From contig RXOD01003973.1 of the NCBI GenBank assembly GCA_005223375.1, positions 1-33,855 of the forward strand: a stretch of 33,855 nucleotides of DNA, written 5' to 3'. Shown piece by piece: positions 21,301 through 30,900 of this stretch. The DNA is from Amoebophrya sp. AT5.2. Lineage: Eukaryota > Sar > Dinophyceae > Syndiniales > Amoebophryaceae. The translations under genes were made by a program, and so were the position numbers. Position 1 is the stretch's first letter. Every line of letters begins with the position of its first letter. The notes beneath the pieces were generated by a model. It ran no database searches, had not been told where the DNA came from, and saw only the letters and a program-made list of their open reading frames with translations.

Positions 21301-21636
21301 TTCCTTCGGAAGCGTAAAATCAGCTGAAAACCGCTCCGAGTCCTGCTCCGTCATTGGGCCGCCGTCTTTTCCGCTTTTGGTGAACCCTTCCGTGGCCGCG
21401 CGAAACAGGATTTCGTGCTCCGTAACCAGCTCGTCAAACCGGTTCTCGTGCACCTCCCCGTGCGACCACAAGGGACGGGATGCCAGAAACTGCATGTACT
21501 CGTGACACGTAGGAAGCTCGGCCGAAATCATAACGACAGAACACCCCAGAAGTAACCACGTGGTCCCGAACGTAGCTGCGAGAAGACGGCTGCATGTCCG
21601 TCGTGCGCGCCCCCTCTTCCTGCCGCTGCGGAGCAT
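18334..21636 (-). CDS. FkbM-type SAM methyltransferase with signal sequence and long N-terminal region, 1100 aa
   Basis: Single open frame from ATG 21636 to the stop at 18334. The frame is open further upstream to 21813, but 21636 puts a basic N-region and hydrophobic core (LLAATFGTTWLLLGCSVVMISA) at residues about 18-39, a signal peptide or anchor, followed by ELPTCHEYM. Residues 40-680 are helical and low-complexity with no domain I recognise. From about 685, VDVFVEVGGYFGDCAVATA fits the SAM-binding glycine motif and VVEIDSHAEALAAAERSL the acidic ribose-binding strand. About 955-985, RIKVSGNEYEILQRGML and VFAVIHINV match the FkbM pattern (K-D/S-EG-x-E-x-x-x-L...IH). Family members O-methylate sugars or small molecules. 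Acting in the secretory route on glycans is inference. The length is far above the usual 250-300 residues. Confidence 0.7.
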   Translation of the reverse strand: MLRSGRKRGRARRTCSRLLAATFGTTWLLLGCSVVMISAELPTCHEYMQFLASRPLWSHGEVHENRFDELVTEHEILFRAATEGFTKSGKDGGPMTEQDSERFSADFTLPKELLQQLHSFSLQALVGQLEVLPEDVVYAWEKIKSAAVSSSTSTSSTSSISSLGVVSVEVNVHENKNDQSRSRRVPDEAQEVRCFRVLARLFELLMLKLPEYFSLVFRESIESRAGGNVGLLTGETLQYWIRFRALEQGAGGGAVAQKQQLAFTLDKLAEEVGDLLLNVKGGAAGGDLTDLSATPAEVAATVVRTVLAVVNFAAKAHQRDELHSCLLPAEEQEQQFLLAEAVPVGRGSADEDDEDSDEDSLALTSQSSLPSRTRRLRNEILAKVLTEDQGTLSRRVALHQARLRNPERMEKCSRMTQNRPPAPAGAAAQILSHLLDQHGAGTSMTPDFDPAVLFANAAAPGRRSAAGSSTPTRHHFAFTHPSNRTASTLRTLFLDSPATLNELEARTQLATIVESVVINSAHSKTNWLLPRTAARRSWTSKSAKIKNRGDVMSSSSSPLDYHARNGLVPGGLKKERRGRAALIKKTIEEEKKELDGFRMVGATSEGVQLGDGATFPDAEDHLQTRGRLGHQMLASTTPSHTTTLPSPSRSIPAVHLPEGRDVLSDGVRQSHSINCPQELLDELERRNGVDVFVEVGGYFGDCAVATAAAKLARRTVVEIDSHAEALAAAERSLREIIDEVGGGGPRGDEEAGRRMNGEQDEGKKLQLIVKHAYVTSKVRAREGRAALVDVVSGVESEGGRASDFVFNTRNIKKVGSDSTATAAVQLLADPAAGDAAAPMPLAADIFAVNARTQAPNMYRGAEWAKCDTSSPPEELTSTFSSQKCVSFLSVDGFVEENQNVFLFDPTAPPERGAGDAQHPLQVQLASASATATTTRASHFQRPPKPFTGGLQRASAALRIKVSGNEYEILQRGMLQTLKRKVFAVIHINVTKYCTLRRYLERYTYSRLVQPARPGRGATNNTTTSSPSTTTTSSTRLEDFEQRHLPPVSCLEDVLTLLYDSGYEIAFSRKTGVEVSFFAEIPEVPWQAYNILAVLPAGSEG

Positions 21637-22914
21637 CTGGATCTTGTGCTGCGCGCGAACCCCTTGGATCCAGACGGGCAGCACGCGCGTACCTGCACCA
21701 CCACGAGCTCTCCAGCCGCGCTCTGGTGGCGGATCATGTGTCCGAGAATGTTCGTACTTCGCCTTCGGTTTATTTCCGCGTGGTCCAGCGAAACGCCCCT
21801 GCGAGCACAACATGGGGGCTTGTGAACGAAAGTAAAACGTCGGACCGCAACGTGAGAGTACTAGACGAAGTGCATCAACTGCAGCAGCAGGAGCTGAAGA
21901 CCGCGGCTTGCGCTATGGTGTTGTTGCAGTTCCGCGAATTGTTACTCGACGACGTTCCCGAGGAACATGTTGGACATCATCATCATGCAGCACATGCTGC
22001 TTTCCAGACGTCGCGGGAAAAGCTGCGCGTCCTCCTGCTCAGGCGTGGATTCCGTATTTTTCATGCGGTTGCGCCCGGAGTAGTCGTGGCGACGAGGAGT
22101 TCCACTCGCCTGCGTACTCGCCTGCACGGGTGTCGCCAGCAAATTTACCTTCGCATTCGCGTTTCGGTGCGCAGCACACGAAATCGTAATCGAAGACGCA
22201 TGTCTAGTGCGCTGGCGAAGGCATGGAGAAGATACGTCACGGGCACACATCTTTGAAGCACAAGAAGCACTGTCGGTGCGTTCGCAAGGCTAAAAAAAAA
22301 GCAATAGCAAACAATTATATTTTCTAGAACTTGGTGGAGGAAGCACAAACATCGACAACCGTGTGCGCACCAACGTCTACGACTACGACGTCCCGGCTAT
22401 GAAAAATTTCTGCTCTCTCTGGACGTGGACGCACGAAATCCAATTCCGTAGCGATCACGACGAAGCTGAAGCGCAGATCCGCGGACGACCCACAGCCCCA
22501 TCGGAAGCGAGCATGGACCGTAGAAGCATTGATTCATCCATCTACTCGCTCTTCGGGCCAACCACGTATCATGTTGGTTGCAATCTGCGCTCCTGCCGCT
22601 GCGGCTCCTTTTTTGGTCCTACTTTTTTTACAATTTACAACTCGTTTCATTTTTTGTCGTTGTACACGGAGCTCAACTCCACGGATCGATTTTTGCGTAC
22701 AGTTCAACTGGAGTTCGTCTTGTTGATATTCTACATCGGCAACCCACATCATCGACGACGCATCATCGACAAAGCTCAATCCTGCACTGCGACGCTCCTT
22801 CGGACTGATACTGATTCCGTTCTTCGGGACTGATTCGTTTTCTAATGCATGGTGCTGGATAGGGGATGAACTCAAAGGACTCGTAGGATCGATCGTATTA
22901 TTGTCGCCCCGTCA
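21637..22914. other. Spacer, nothing recognised
   Basis: About 1.28 kb between the methyltransferase start and the stop of the second ankyrin gene. Open frames occur on both strands, none with domain-like sequence. The portion to 21813 is in frame with the methyltransferase and could be extra N-terminus; the rest is probably 5'UTR, promoter and 3'UTR. Confidence 0.4.
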
Positions 22915-24087
22915 TTACCCTCCTTCTGCTGGCACGGGTGCCGCCTCGGCTGGTGGTGCGGCTGCTGGCTCTTCTTCTGTAGTCAGTGTCAGGAGTGAAA
23001 GTGATGATGAAGAAGGAGAGCACGTTTAAAACCAGAAAATCGACGTTGTGATAAGCAAAAAGGCGATCGCGATGGTTTTTCGCGTTATAATTTGCGTTGC
23101 GATTTATTCCAGAAAAGCAATACCTCCGACTGTGTCTTCCAGCGCGAAGCGGTTTTTCCAAGCTCCCTTACAGTAGAGCCACCAACTCTGCGTTCCGAGA
23201 CCCTTGAACGCCGCCATGTGGTAGGCCTGTAGTAAGTTGGAACGGAGGTGGACGTGGAAGGATACATTTGTTTCGTGTTAATACGTCGTAGTGAGGCCAA
23301 GACGAGCGATTTCGTCAAAGTCTTAGTAGAACAAAGCATAGGCTTGTTAGGCAATTATGCGAAAGAAATTGATGATGAAACAAAAAATCCTATTACCGTG
23401 CATCCATGCTTGTCCGTCACGTTGGCGTCGCAGCCCTTCTCTATGAGCGTCTTGGCGATCTGCCATCTCTGCGCTTCTACAGCTCGGAATCTGTTTGTTT
23501 TTTTATTGATGACGGTGACAGGAGCCAGCACGTGATTCAACAGTGAGGATCATTATCTTCCTAAGCTAAAGAAGAAGTACAGTGGCGTTCTCCCCTCGTC
23601 ATCCTGTTTGATTTCTGCTTTCCTCTCCAGAAGGAGATCGACGAGGCTCTGGTAGCCATAGTACCTGCGTGTTGTAGCGGTGATACGTACGAAGTTGACT
23701 TTGGTCGATACTATATTTATATGATGTTTCCGTTTACAATGAATTACAACAGGATCGTAGCGGTCGACTACTACTAGCCCTAGGCGTAACCAATAAATGT
23801 CACCGCAAAGAAGATTCTCGTCAGTACGACGCGTCGTGGAGGGGCGTCCTGCCTAGGTAGTCGGTGCAATTCATGGAGACGTTTTTGTCGAGCAGAAATT
23901 TTGCGATGGGTTCTCGGTTCATGGAGATGGCCTCGTGAAACGCGGTCCTGTAGTACGGCTTTTCGCTGAAGTCTAGGTCGCCCTGGCGCCGTAGCAGCTC
24001 GGACGTAAAAAATTTCACGCCCGTCTCGCCGTCCATGAGCCCCTTGTGTGCCGCTTGGCACAGCTTGCGATTCTCTTCTTGCGCCAT
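22915..24087 (-). CDS. Small ankyrin-repeat protein, 5 exons, 199 aa
   Basis: Exons: 24087-23828, 23664-23567, 23473-23397, 23226-23124, 22976-22915; total 200 codons, TAA at 22917-22915. The start MAQEENRKLCQAAH is itself an ankyrin-like helix. Repeats continue through YYRTAFHEAISMNREPIAKFLL, GRTPLHDASYYGYQSLVDLL, QDDEGRTPLY, RWQIAKTLIEKGCDANVTD and KHGCTAYHMAAFKG. The tail is acidic and Ala/Pro-rich (GEEEPAAAPPAEAAPVPAEG). Junctions 1, 3 and 4 are GT-AG and restore ankyrin consensus (HDAS-YYGYQS; HGCT-AYHM). The second junction has no good GT: the best fit is a GC-AG intron after TTTA at 23567, which keeps the frame. Likely a cytosolic protein-interaction module. Confidence 0.75.
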
Positions 24088-24996
24088 GGTTGCGTGCGTG
24101 CTGGAGGTTGAGGTTGCGTACAATCAACACCGTTCTTCCGCCGGAGACTGCGTGCTTGGCGGTTCACCCTACGGCGGTCCCGGTCCGGCGACGAGGGGCC
24201 AGCCGACAACCGCTTCTTGAGCTTCAACACAAAGCTGGTGAAATGACTACAGGAAAGATGACTCCGGCATGGTGGCGAAAGTAGATAGGTACACCGTGGC
24301 TACCGTAGCCGCTTCAATTCGAACAAGAAGAAAAACAGAAAGCGTGGCGTGAAGTGCAACAACGTAAGGTTCATCAAGTTAAGTAATTGGGAGGAGAGTT
24401 GTAGTTGTTCTTGTTTGTTTCCATCATCTTCTTCTTCATCATGATCTGGACGTCAAATTATATTTTCAAGCTCGAGGACGAAAGCCTAAAAAGCCGAAGA
24501 GCGAACACTAAATGGTCAGCACGAGACAACAATTCTCTTTCTCTCGCCGTATTCCTCTATCTATGGTTCGCGTTCGTTTCCCTGCCTTCGAAAGTCCGGC
24601 ACATCGACATGCATCCGTCCCTCACACTTCCTTGACGAGCTGCACGAGATCACTTTCACTCCCTAAAGCTAAACCGAAAACCGAGACCGAATTGCAAGAG
24701 AAGAAGCAATCAACAGTGAACAGCCGATGGGCACGCTATGCGGGACAAGCCGCCGCAGCCGGCGTGCTATGTTGCGTCAGCAGCGGCACGACGGCGACAA
24801 GCAGCTGATGCTGGGTGTTCTTTTTGTTTTTTGTTGAGAACAAACCGCTTTTGAAGATTGATAGATGACGTAGTAGCTAGTTACTTACTAGAAAGTTCTC
24901 GCATGGGAGTCGCGAAAACCGTCCTGGTCATCGAAGGCGTCCCTGATCAATCGTTGTGGCGCAACGAAAAAAAATGATTAATTTCCAATCGCAATG
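24088..24996. other. Spacer, nothing recognised
   Basis: About 900 bases between the SAM-like exon and the start of the small ankyrin gene. It contains a plus-strand frame (24512-24808) without any recognisable motif, and TC-rich runs. No gene or repeat is supported. Confidence 0.4.
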
Positions 24997-25193
24997 TCAC
25001 TCGATCCTTCGACTCAAATTCGGCCGATGAAGAGCGTCCAGTCGTCCTCGTGCCGATTCTCCATAAAAACCCCTATGGCTGGCACAAATTCCGACGAGTT
25101 CTAGTATGTCATCATCGTTCATCTTCATTAGTTGTAACAACAAATCGCCATTGATTTCGCTTTTGCGGCTCGTGAACTTCCAATCTTCAACTC
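24997..25193 (-). CDS. Candidate terminal exon with a SAM-domain-like pattern; rest of gene unresolved
   Basis: After a possible CTTGAG acceptor at 25194, the minus strand reads VEDWKFTSRKSEINGDLLLQ, then LMKMNDDDILELVGICASHR, ending at TGA 24999-24997. The spacing ING-x-LLL-x7-DDIL-x-LVGI-x-x-x-HR is the pattern of the second half of a sterile alpha motif, a small helical protein-interaction domain. Upstream, to 25455, there are short frames with compatible phase, but I could not build a convincing 5' exon; an in-frame stop at about 25196 means the exon needs a splice. This is a partial, low-confidence call. Confidence 0.35.
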
Positions 25194-25455
25194 CTCAAGT
25201 CGTCCAGCTAGTAGTACCTCGTCGACTTCGTCATCTTCCCCTGCCCCACATCCTGTCATCATTTCTGCTAAGTAGTTCGTCGACCCCGATCTTTTTCAGC
25301 CTCCAAAAATTTCTTCTTCTTGTTCTGTTTCTGTTCCTACAAAACGATCCTTCGTTTCAAATCACCAACTTCGACCTCTTCAAAGCCGAAATCCCCTTCC
25401 AGAAAATCAAATCACTAGTCCCGTCCATCGGACCACATCGGTCCCGAGTCTGGGC

Positions 25456-26427
25456 TCAGCGCCGGCGCGAGTCCGACTTGGACGACCGCGGAGCTGCCTT
25501 CGGACTTCCCGCCGGACTGCGAGCAGGAGCAGCTCCCTTCGGGCTGCGGGAGCGGGACCGGCCGCGCGGCGGGGAACGGGAACGCGAGCGACCACGCTTT
25601 CCACCTCCACCACGGGGTCCATCATCACCTCCACCACGCGACGCCGAGCGGTCCCGCCCCCCAGCTGCACCGGTGCGCGCACGCGAGTCACCGCGGACGT
25701 TGCCGTCACCGCGGGAGCGGGCGCCCGTCGGGCGGTCGGCGTTACACTTCATGCAGCGGTTCCGGGACGCAAAGTTCATGAAGTCGCACTTGTCGCAGAT
25801 CCAGTCTCCCGGTTTGAACGTCTGGGACCCCTTTTCATCGCCCTTGCCTTTTCCCTTGTCCCCACGACCTTTGCCATTGCCACGGTCGCGGGAGTCCCTG
25901 CGGGAGCGGTAGCGATCGCCGCGGGGGCTGCCGTAGCGATCGCCGTAACGACCGCCGCGGTCCCGGTCGTCGTAGCGGCCCCCGCCGCGGCCGCGCTCGC
26001 GGGAGTCGTAGCGTTTTCCCTTCCCCTTGTCACCCTTGGCAGCCTCGCGGGCGTCCTCGCGGCCGGTGCCGCCGCGGACGTGCATCGCGCGGTCCTTACC
26101 ACTGCGGTCGTCGTCGCCGATGTCCATGGTCACCTCAAAATCAATTGAATTTGAGTTTGTTGTTCGAGAGAAGTTGAAGTACCGCGATCAAAAAGATGTT
26201 GAAGTCTCAGCGAATCAATGCATGTCGATCGATCAGTGAGCAGGTTGCACAGGTGATATGTGTCAGAGGACAAGAGAGTCTACCTTGTCTTGCTCCATCA
26301 GGGGGCGTCCCTCGACGTCGCAGGCGTGCACGAAGACGTCGGTGCCGGAGTCTTTTCCGGAGGTAATTTCGATGAAGCCAAACCCGCGCAGCAGGTCAAA
26401 CCACTTCACACAGCCGTCAACAGACAT
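25456..26427 (-). CDS. Cold-shock domain + RanBP2-type zinc finger RNA-binding protein, 273 aa
   Basis: Exons: 26427-26284 and 26133-25456; the GT-AG intron falls between QDK and VTMDIG with phase 0. Residues 1-70 form a complete cold-shock domain: CVKWFDLLRGFGFIEI holds RNP1-like aromatics, and TDVFVHACD the RNP2 motif. After splicing it continues VTMDIGDDDRSGKDRAMHVR, as in known members, which confirms the junction. Residues about 75-135 are an RGG/DR-rich linker. At about 140-170, GDWICDKCDFMNFASRNRCMKC is a RanBP2-type zinc finger (four Cys in C-x2-C-x10-C-x2-C), a single-stranded RNA-binding fold. The tail is RS-, SPR- and RGG-rich. Expected role: binding and chaperoning mRNA in nucleus or cytoplasm. 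The combination resembles glycine-rich cold-shock proteins of plants, which use CCHC fingers instead. Confidence 0.9.
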
Positions 26428-27018
26428 TCTGCGATCTTTCGATTGCCGTCTCTTCCTAGGATGATTTTATGTTGTTTTTGTAGTGGAACCAACCGGAAGA
26501 TCACCTTCACCACGACCTTCAAACAACAAACTGGAAACTGATTCTGTCGGTGGTTGGAGAGAGTGTTGGGTTGATCGATTGATTGTTTCGAGATGATGAA
26601 GCGTCGAACGTGAATGCAGCTGCTGGGGGACCACGAAGGAAAAGTAAGAATGAAGCTGCTGCGGGTTGCTTCTACACGCGATCATCTTGATCTTCGAGGG
26701 AATTCCTAGTCGAGCAGATGCGATTCTCGTAGCTGATTGTGATTGCGATCGATTCGAACTTGTCGCGCACTACAGGGACAGGACCCATTGGCATTGACGG
26801 AATCTTCGAGGTCTCGGTCGAGGCTGAACGACTTGCTTCCACAGTTTATGCGATCGCCGATCATTTCGTGATGGTGTGCCCGTGAACGTAAATAGGATCT
26901 CGTAGCGCGACATCGGGCTCTTTGAGGTGCATGCGCTTGTTGTTCGGCGGTGCATCACTACGACAAAACTCTTTGACATCAGATCATGATGTGGAACTTG
27001 ATCGCGCGCCCTTTGATT
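26428..27018. other. Spacer with one possible small coding frame
   Basis: Between the start of the cold-shock gene and the end of the clamp gene. On the minus strand, around 26877-26710, a frame reads EMIGDRINCGSKSFSLDRDL and onward to a stop. It has balanced composition but no recognised motif or clear start. I left it uncalled. Confidence 0.3.
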
Positions 27019-28993
27019 TCAAAGATAGCAGATCTTCGTCGAGGAACCTCGACATTTCTCCTTCAGCAATTCTTTGAAGCTGCCCTGCGGCTCTCCCTCC
27101 TCGAACTCCTGGGACAAGAGTGAACATGCGCCGGGAGTCGAAGTGGCTGACAAAAGCTTTGCCTTTTATTTGGTGCTTCTGGAGGTTTTGCTTTTGGTGC
27201 TTCTCTTCTGCAGTTTTTACTCTCGTACATCTACTTACTTTCTGAAGCTGAGCAAATGCAAAAGCAATGGTTCTTCGCTAGAAGTATCCCGGCGCGACGT
27301 CTTCGTCTCGCTTCCCGTCGTTCTGCAGCAGCGGACTTGTGAAGAAGCTCAGGTAGCCGTTCTTGCTGCTCTCGCCGAGGAAATAGCGGACTATTATCGG
27401 AGAGTTCTGCGCGAAGAACAAATCCGCGACCGCCACCTGAGTGGCGCAAGTGGTGAAGGTTTGCAGGAACTTCAATGGAAAGCGCTGTTCGAAGGCGTGC
27501 CGTATGCCGGAAATTACAGATCAAAACAATGCATCTTGATCTTTTGAAACATCTTTTTATTTAAAATCGAACGGCGCCACGGGCGACCGGATCGATGTTC
27601 TGGGATCCATGCCGCTCTATTCCCGGGAGGGGGAAGCGTCCGGCAATGGGGGGGAAGGGTCCAGCGCCGGGAGATGAGCCATTCTCCAGTAGAGGGGGAA
27701 AGATTTTGCAACAGCTGGAGAGATCCAAACAGGACGGGGGGCGGAGGGGGGAAGCCGAAGCAGGAATCAAACTAGGGGAATGGGGAACGGCTACAGCGGT
27801 AGCACGTCCTTTTGATGACAGAGGCCAAAGAGCCACCAAAACGGGCCAAAAAAGGGGGCGGCCGTTTTGAAAAGATGTGCTTAACAATGCATTTTTTTGA
27901 GCTGTAAGGAAAGGTCGACCCAGTGGTCGTTCTTGATGTGCATAGAATCATCGCGCTGCGGAAGATTCACATGGAGGGCGACGCCTGAGAAAGATGAGAA
28001 TCATGATGTGAGAATCATGATGTGAGTGAAAGTGATACATCAGTTCGCGTGCTCCTGTACTGGAAACTGATTTCATCATGTCATGGCGCGAATGCATTTC
28101 AAATCACAATTCAGCAGCACCAGTATCCTTGCTGTCCACCGCAGCTCGGAAGTGTTGTGGGTCTACGCTCAGCTTCACGTTCGCGGCAACGGTTTGCAGG
28201 GCCGAGACCATAAACAGAAGGGACTTGGCGTTGATTTGTACCCGATTGTCGTAGTATTCCTTGGGCACCATCTCTACCTTCGCGCGGTCTTCCTCCGTTA
28301 TCTTCAGCAGCGGTAGCTTCGCGTTGAACTCCTGAACGATGAAAATCAGTGCGCCGTATGGTATGGGAAATCGTCTACTTGGTCTCCTGCTTGGCAGAAC
28401 GAGCTATTTGTTTCTGTTGGAGGACAAATCAGAGATAGGTTGAGCCACTCATTGCAGAAGCCGCACAGCAGCAGCCGCAGAATCTGGATTACATTAGGAA
28501 GACACCATCATCATCAAAAATACCTCATTGCTTCGTCTTCCGCCTCCTGCGCCAGACTGCTCGACGTAGCTGATGCCAAGAAATGCGGGATTATCTGCCG
28601 AGTAAATCTCCACGCAGCTGTTCTTCTCAGCGCCCGCTATCATCTTCAGCAGCGTTCGCACGTCCAGCTTCCATGATATCCTGTTGATAATCAATGATTT
28701 ATTTTATGTGAAGACACGAAGTTCAAGATGAAGAAGCAAGACTGAAGAACCTTCCTTCTAACTACCTAGTTCTAAAGTACTTACATTGTTTTGTGTGTCC
28801 GGAAGAACTCGAAGTGCGGGAAGGCGTCGTAGGATATTTTCCAGTCGCAGAGCGCCACCAGCGCCTCGTCCTGGGCGTGGCCAAACATGCCCTCGTTCTC
28901 CTTCACCGTAATCACCACCACGTTGGAAAGGCCCTCCAGACCCCGGAGCACCATCATCAGGTGCTCCGCACTCACCATGCACACGAACGGCAT
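27019..28993 (-). CDS. PCNA-like sliding clamp, divergent, about 6 exons
   Basis: Exons: 28993-28785, 28680-28524, 28331-28121, 27984 to about 27887, 27484-27299, 27108-27019. Clamps encircle DNA and tether polymerases and repair factors. The order of segments follows PCNA: N-terminal helix and strands (AEHLMMVLRGLEGLSNVVV), RTHKT-MISWKLDVRTLLKMI matching the region around PCNA residues 60-80, an inter-domain stretch (KLPLLKITEEDRAKVE), second-domain start VQINAKSLLFMVSALQTVA, and the C-terminal RFPLKFLQTFTTCATQ...SPIIVRYFLG...NGYLSFFTSP, which mirrors PCNA's last strands. Junctions 1-3 are GT-AG with matching phase. Junction 4 is uncertain: an insertion element's target duplication overlaps the donor. 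The last exon (EFEEGEPQGSFKELLKEKC) is optional; without it the frame stops at 27278. Divergence is high, so a Rad1/Hus1-type clamp is the alternative. Confidence 0.65.
27535..27882. mobile_element. Insertion element 3, 348 bp, in intron 4 of the clamp gene
   Basis: AACAATGCAT occurs at 27525-27534 and again at 27883-27892, a 10-bp direct duplication flanking the insert. The ends carry imperfect inverted similarity (ACATCTTTT with A/T runs, then ACGGCGCC on the left; ACATCTTTTCAAAACGGCCG on the complement of the right). The interior is strikingly G-rich on the plus strand, and GGGAGATGAGCCATT (about 27669-27683) is shared with element 2 near 32128. It is therefore probably a related element with different termini. 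Confidence 0.6.
27998..28029. repeat. Short tandem duplication in clamp intron 3
   Basis: GAGAATCATGATGT is repeated back to back around 27996-28025, inside the intron between the third and fourth clamp exons. It is minor, a probable slippage product. Confidence 0.6.
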
Positions 28994-29117
28994 GGCGCTA
29001 CTGCTACTCCGTTGTTCGTGAGGACGCAAGTGCCGCTACAGCGTCCGAAGGACCCTTATTTACGTCCGACTCGCTCACGCTCAAGCGATACGATCAATTG
29101 AATCAATCCCTTCAGAA

Positions 29118-30709
29118 CAAAAATGCGTTGCCGTTGGAGGTTTTTGCAGCTCTACGAATTTCCGCAGTTGCGCGGCGATCTTGCGGCGAGTGAGGCGGTA
29201 TCTGCGCGGGTGTCGTGGTTCCTTGACGCCTCAAATCCGCAGGCGTGCACCGCTTTTCTTGGGAGGACGAGACAGCACTCGTGGCAGGGTACGCATGCTT
29301 TCTCAGTGCGTGAGTGGTTTGATTTCTTCAATAATTGGTTACGAAAATGTGAATGGAAGTATACAAGTACTTGTCAGTCGTCAACTCGGGGCGGGAGAGC
29401 TCTTGATCAATGTATGGAAAAGCAAAAAGTTGTACGTAGATTCAAAATTGTATTTTTCGGCTTCTCCAACTTCTGTGGTGCTGTTCAGAGTCACCCTACA
29501 TCAAGTACAAATACAGCTACACAGTTGTTTCACCTCCTTTCTTTCGCGATTTGCTTTGAGAGCGACCAATCCAAAGTAAGCACGGGCTCACGGTATCGGT
29601 CGAATCAATGTGATCACTGCACACGACGCCACACAAAGATCATCAGATAGGTGCGTTCTCCAATCACGTCACTGCACATCACGATTTTTGTGGTCTGTGG
29701 TTCATGTGCGCGTAGATGAAAATCGCTATTCGACGCTCCGAACACCAACACGGCACAGTAGGAGCCCACCTTCAAGACAGAAAGCAACTTCTGTTCTGTT
29801 CTTTCTGCCATCTACTCATCTTCGACCACTTCGACCGGTCCCTACTAAATTTATTACGTACTGGCTTATACTTGCGTATGCGAAAAATCAAGCAAAATGA
29901 AATCGAATTCTTAGCGGGAGCTTCCTATGCATCATGGCTGCGTCGCTGCCGACAACAAAGTTTGAATTTGGAATAAATCTGTGCTCGTGCAGGTCGCGAT
30001 GCCACAAAGGGGGGGTAGCCACCTAATCAACAATGTTTCTTTTTCGAATAGTGTTTAGTGTTTTTGCTGGTACTAGTCGCATCTTCTCCTCAAATCGGGC
30101 TCAGGATGGTGCGTCTCAGTTCGCCCCCGCCCTCGCCCGCTTTTCTTACCTGGGTAACGAAATTTACATCCAGGATGGATTCCGAGTCGCGCATCAAAGA
30201 GAAAACCAGCAAGCCGACGTTCTGCAGGACGTCCTTCTTTAATTTGTCGGTCATCTCGAAAGCGGCGATGCCCCAACTCACCTCGTTTGGTGCGCCGCCC
30301 GCTGCCACCGATGGATACTCCGGGACGACCGGAGTCTCGCCAAGCTCTACCTGGGGATACAGAAATGAATAATTATCGAGGTGAAACCGCAAGAACAGCG
30401 GACGGACGTACCGAAGAAAAAGTAGACTACAAGCAGAAAGAGCATCAAGTGCACGAAAGTATAAAGATAGCAGCCAGGGGTAAGCTATTCAAGCACGATT
30501 TTCTGTTTCTTCGGCGTGTCAACGGTGAATCGTATCCTCCATTTGGCGCTTTGAATTGCTGTCCGATTTGCAAATTGCATTTTGATGCTGAGACCATCCT
30601 CGAGAAGCGCTTCAGCTGCCGGAGTTATCTCGACGGCGAGAACGCTGATTTCTTCTTCTTCTTCGGCCATTGTGGACGGGTGCTCGGCAGCCATTTTATC
30701 GAAATCCAT
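29118..30709 (-). CDS. Small protein with ASF1-like Ig-fold pattern; last exon tentative
   Basis: Exons 30709-30497 and 30350-30150 are well supported (GT-AG, phase 0, joining QKI to VELGE). The third, about 29288-29118, is tentative: phase fits after AGAAAG and it ends at TGA, but its sequence is disordered. ATG 30709 follows an in-frame stop; ATGs at 30694 and 30670 are alternatives. The pattern LSIKMQFANRTAIQSAKWRI then ...DVLQNVGLLVFSLMRDSES...LDVNFV resembles the histone chaperone ASF1 (FEITFE...DLEWKL...DILGVTVVLLTCSY...RVGYYV) in spacing and strand character, but identity is low and true ASF1 is usually very conserved. It may be another Ig-like protein. If ASF1-like, it would hand H3-H4 to chromatin assembly. 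Confidence 0.45.
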
Positions 30710-30900
30710 CTCGCTTGGCCATCAGTGACTCATAAACTACAGGAGAACGAAGCTACTGCCGTAAAGCTCGGAAGAAGGCTGAACTGAACTCTATCAGTGC
30801 AACTTCGTACTCCTGGTTTCGCTGTCGCTCTGTTTTGTCTTCGGCCAGGACATCTTCATGGACAAGAAACAGGGAACCAGGAAACACCGGGATGCGAAGC

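Noticed and set aside
25106..25912. A 268-codon plus-strand open frame
   Set aside because: Its second half is the antisense of the RGG-rich and zinc-finger part of the cold-shock gene, whose protein motifs are unmistakable; the first half is low-complexity S/L/F.
27600..27870. G-rich interior of element 3 as a stand-alone quadruplex regulator
   Set aside because: G runs are irregular, and the stretch is better explained as the body of the insertion element.
29123..29650. A plus-strand frame beginning MRCRWRFLQLYEF
   Set aside because: The GC-rich patch is open in several frames on both strands. The minus frame fits the phase of the upstream gene, and every other gene is on minus, though this remains uncertain.
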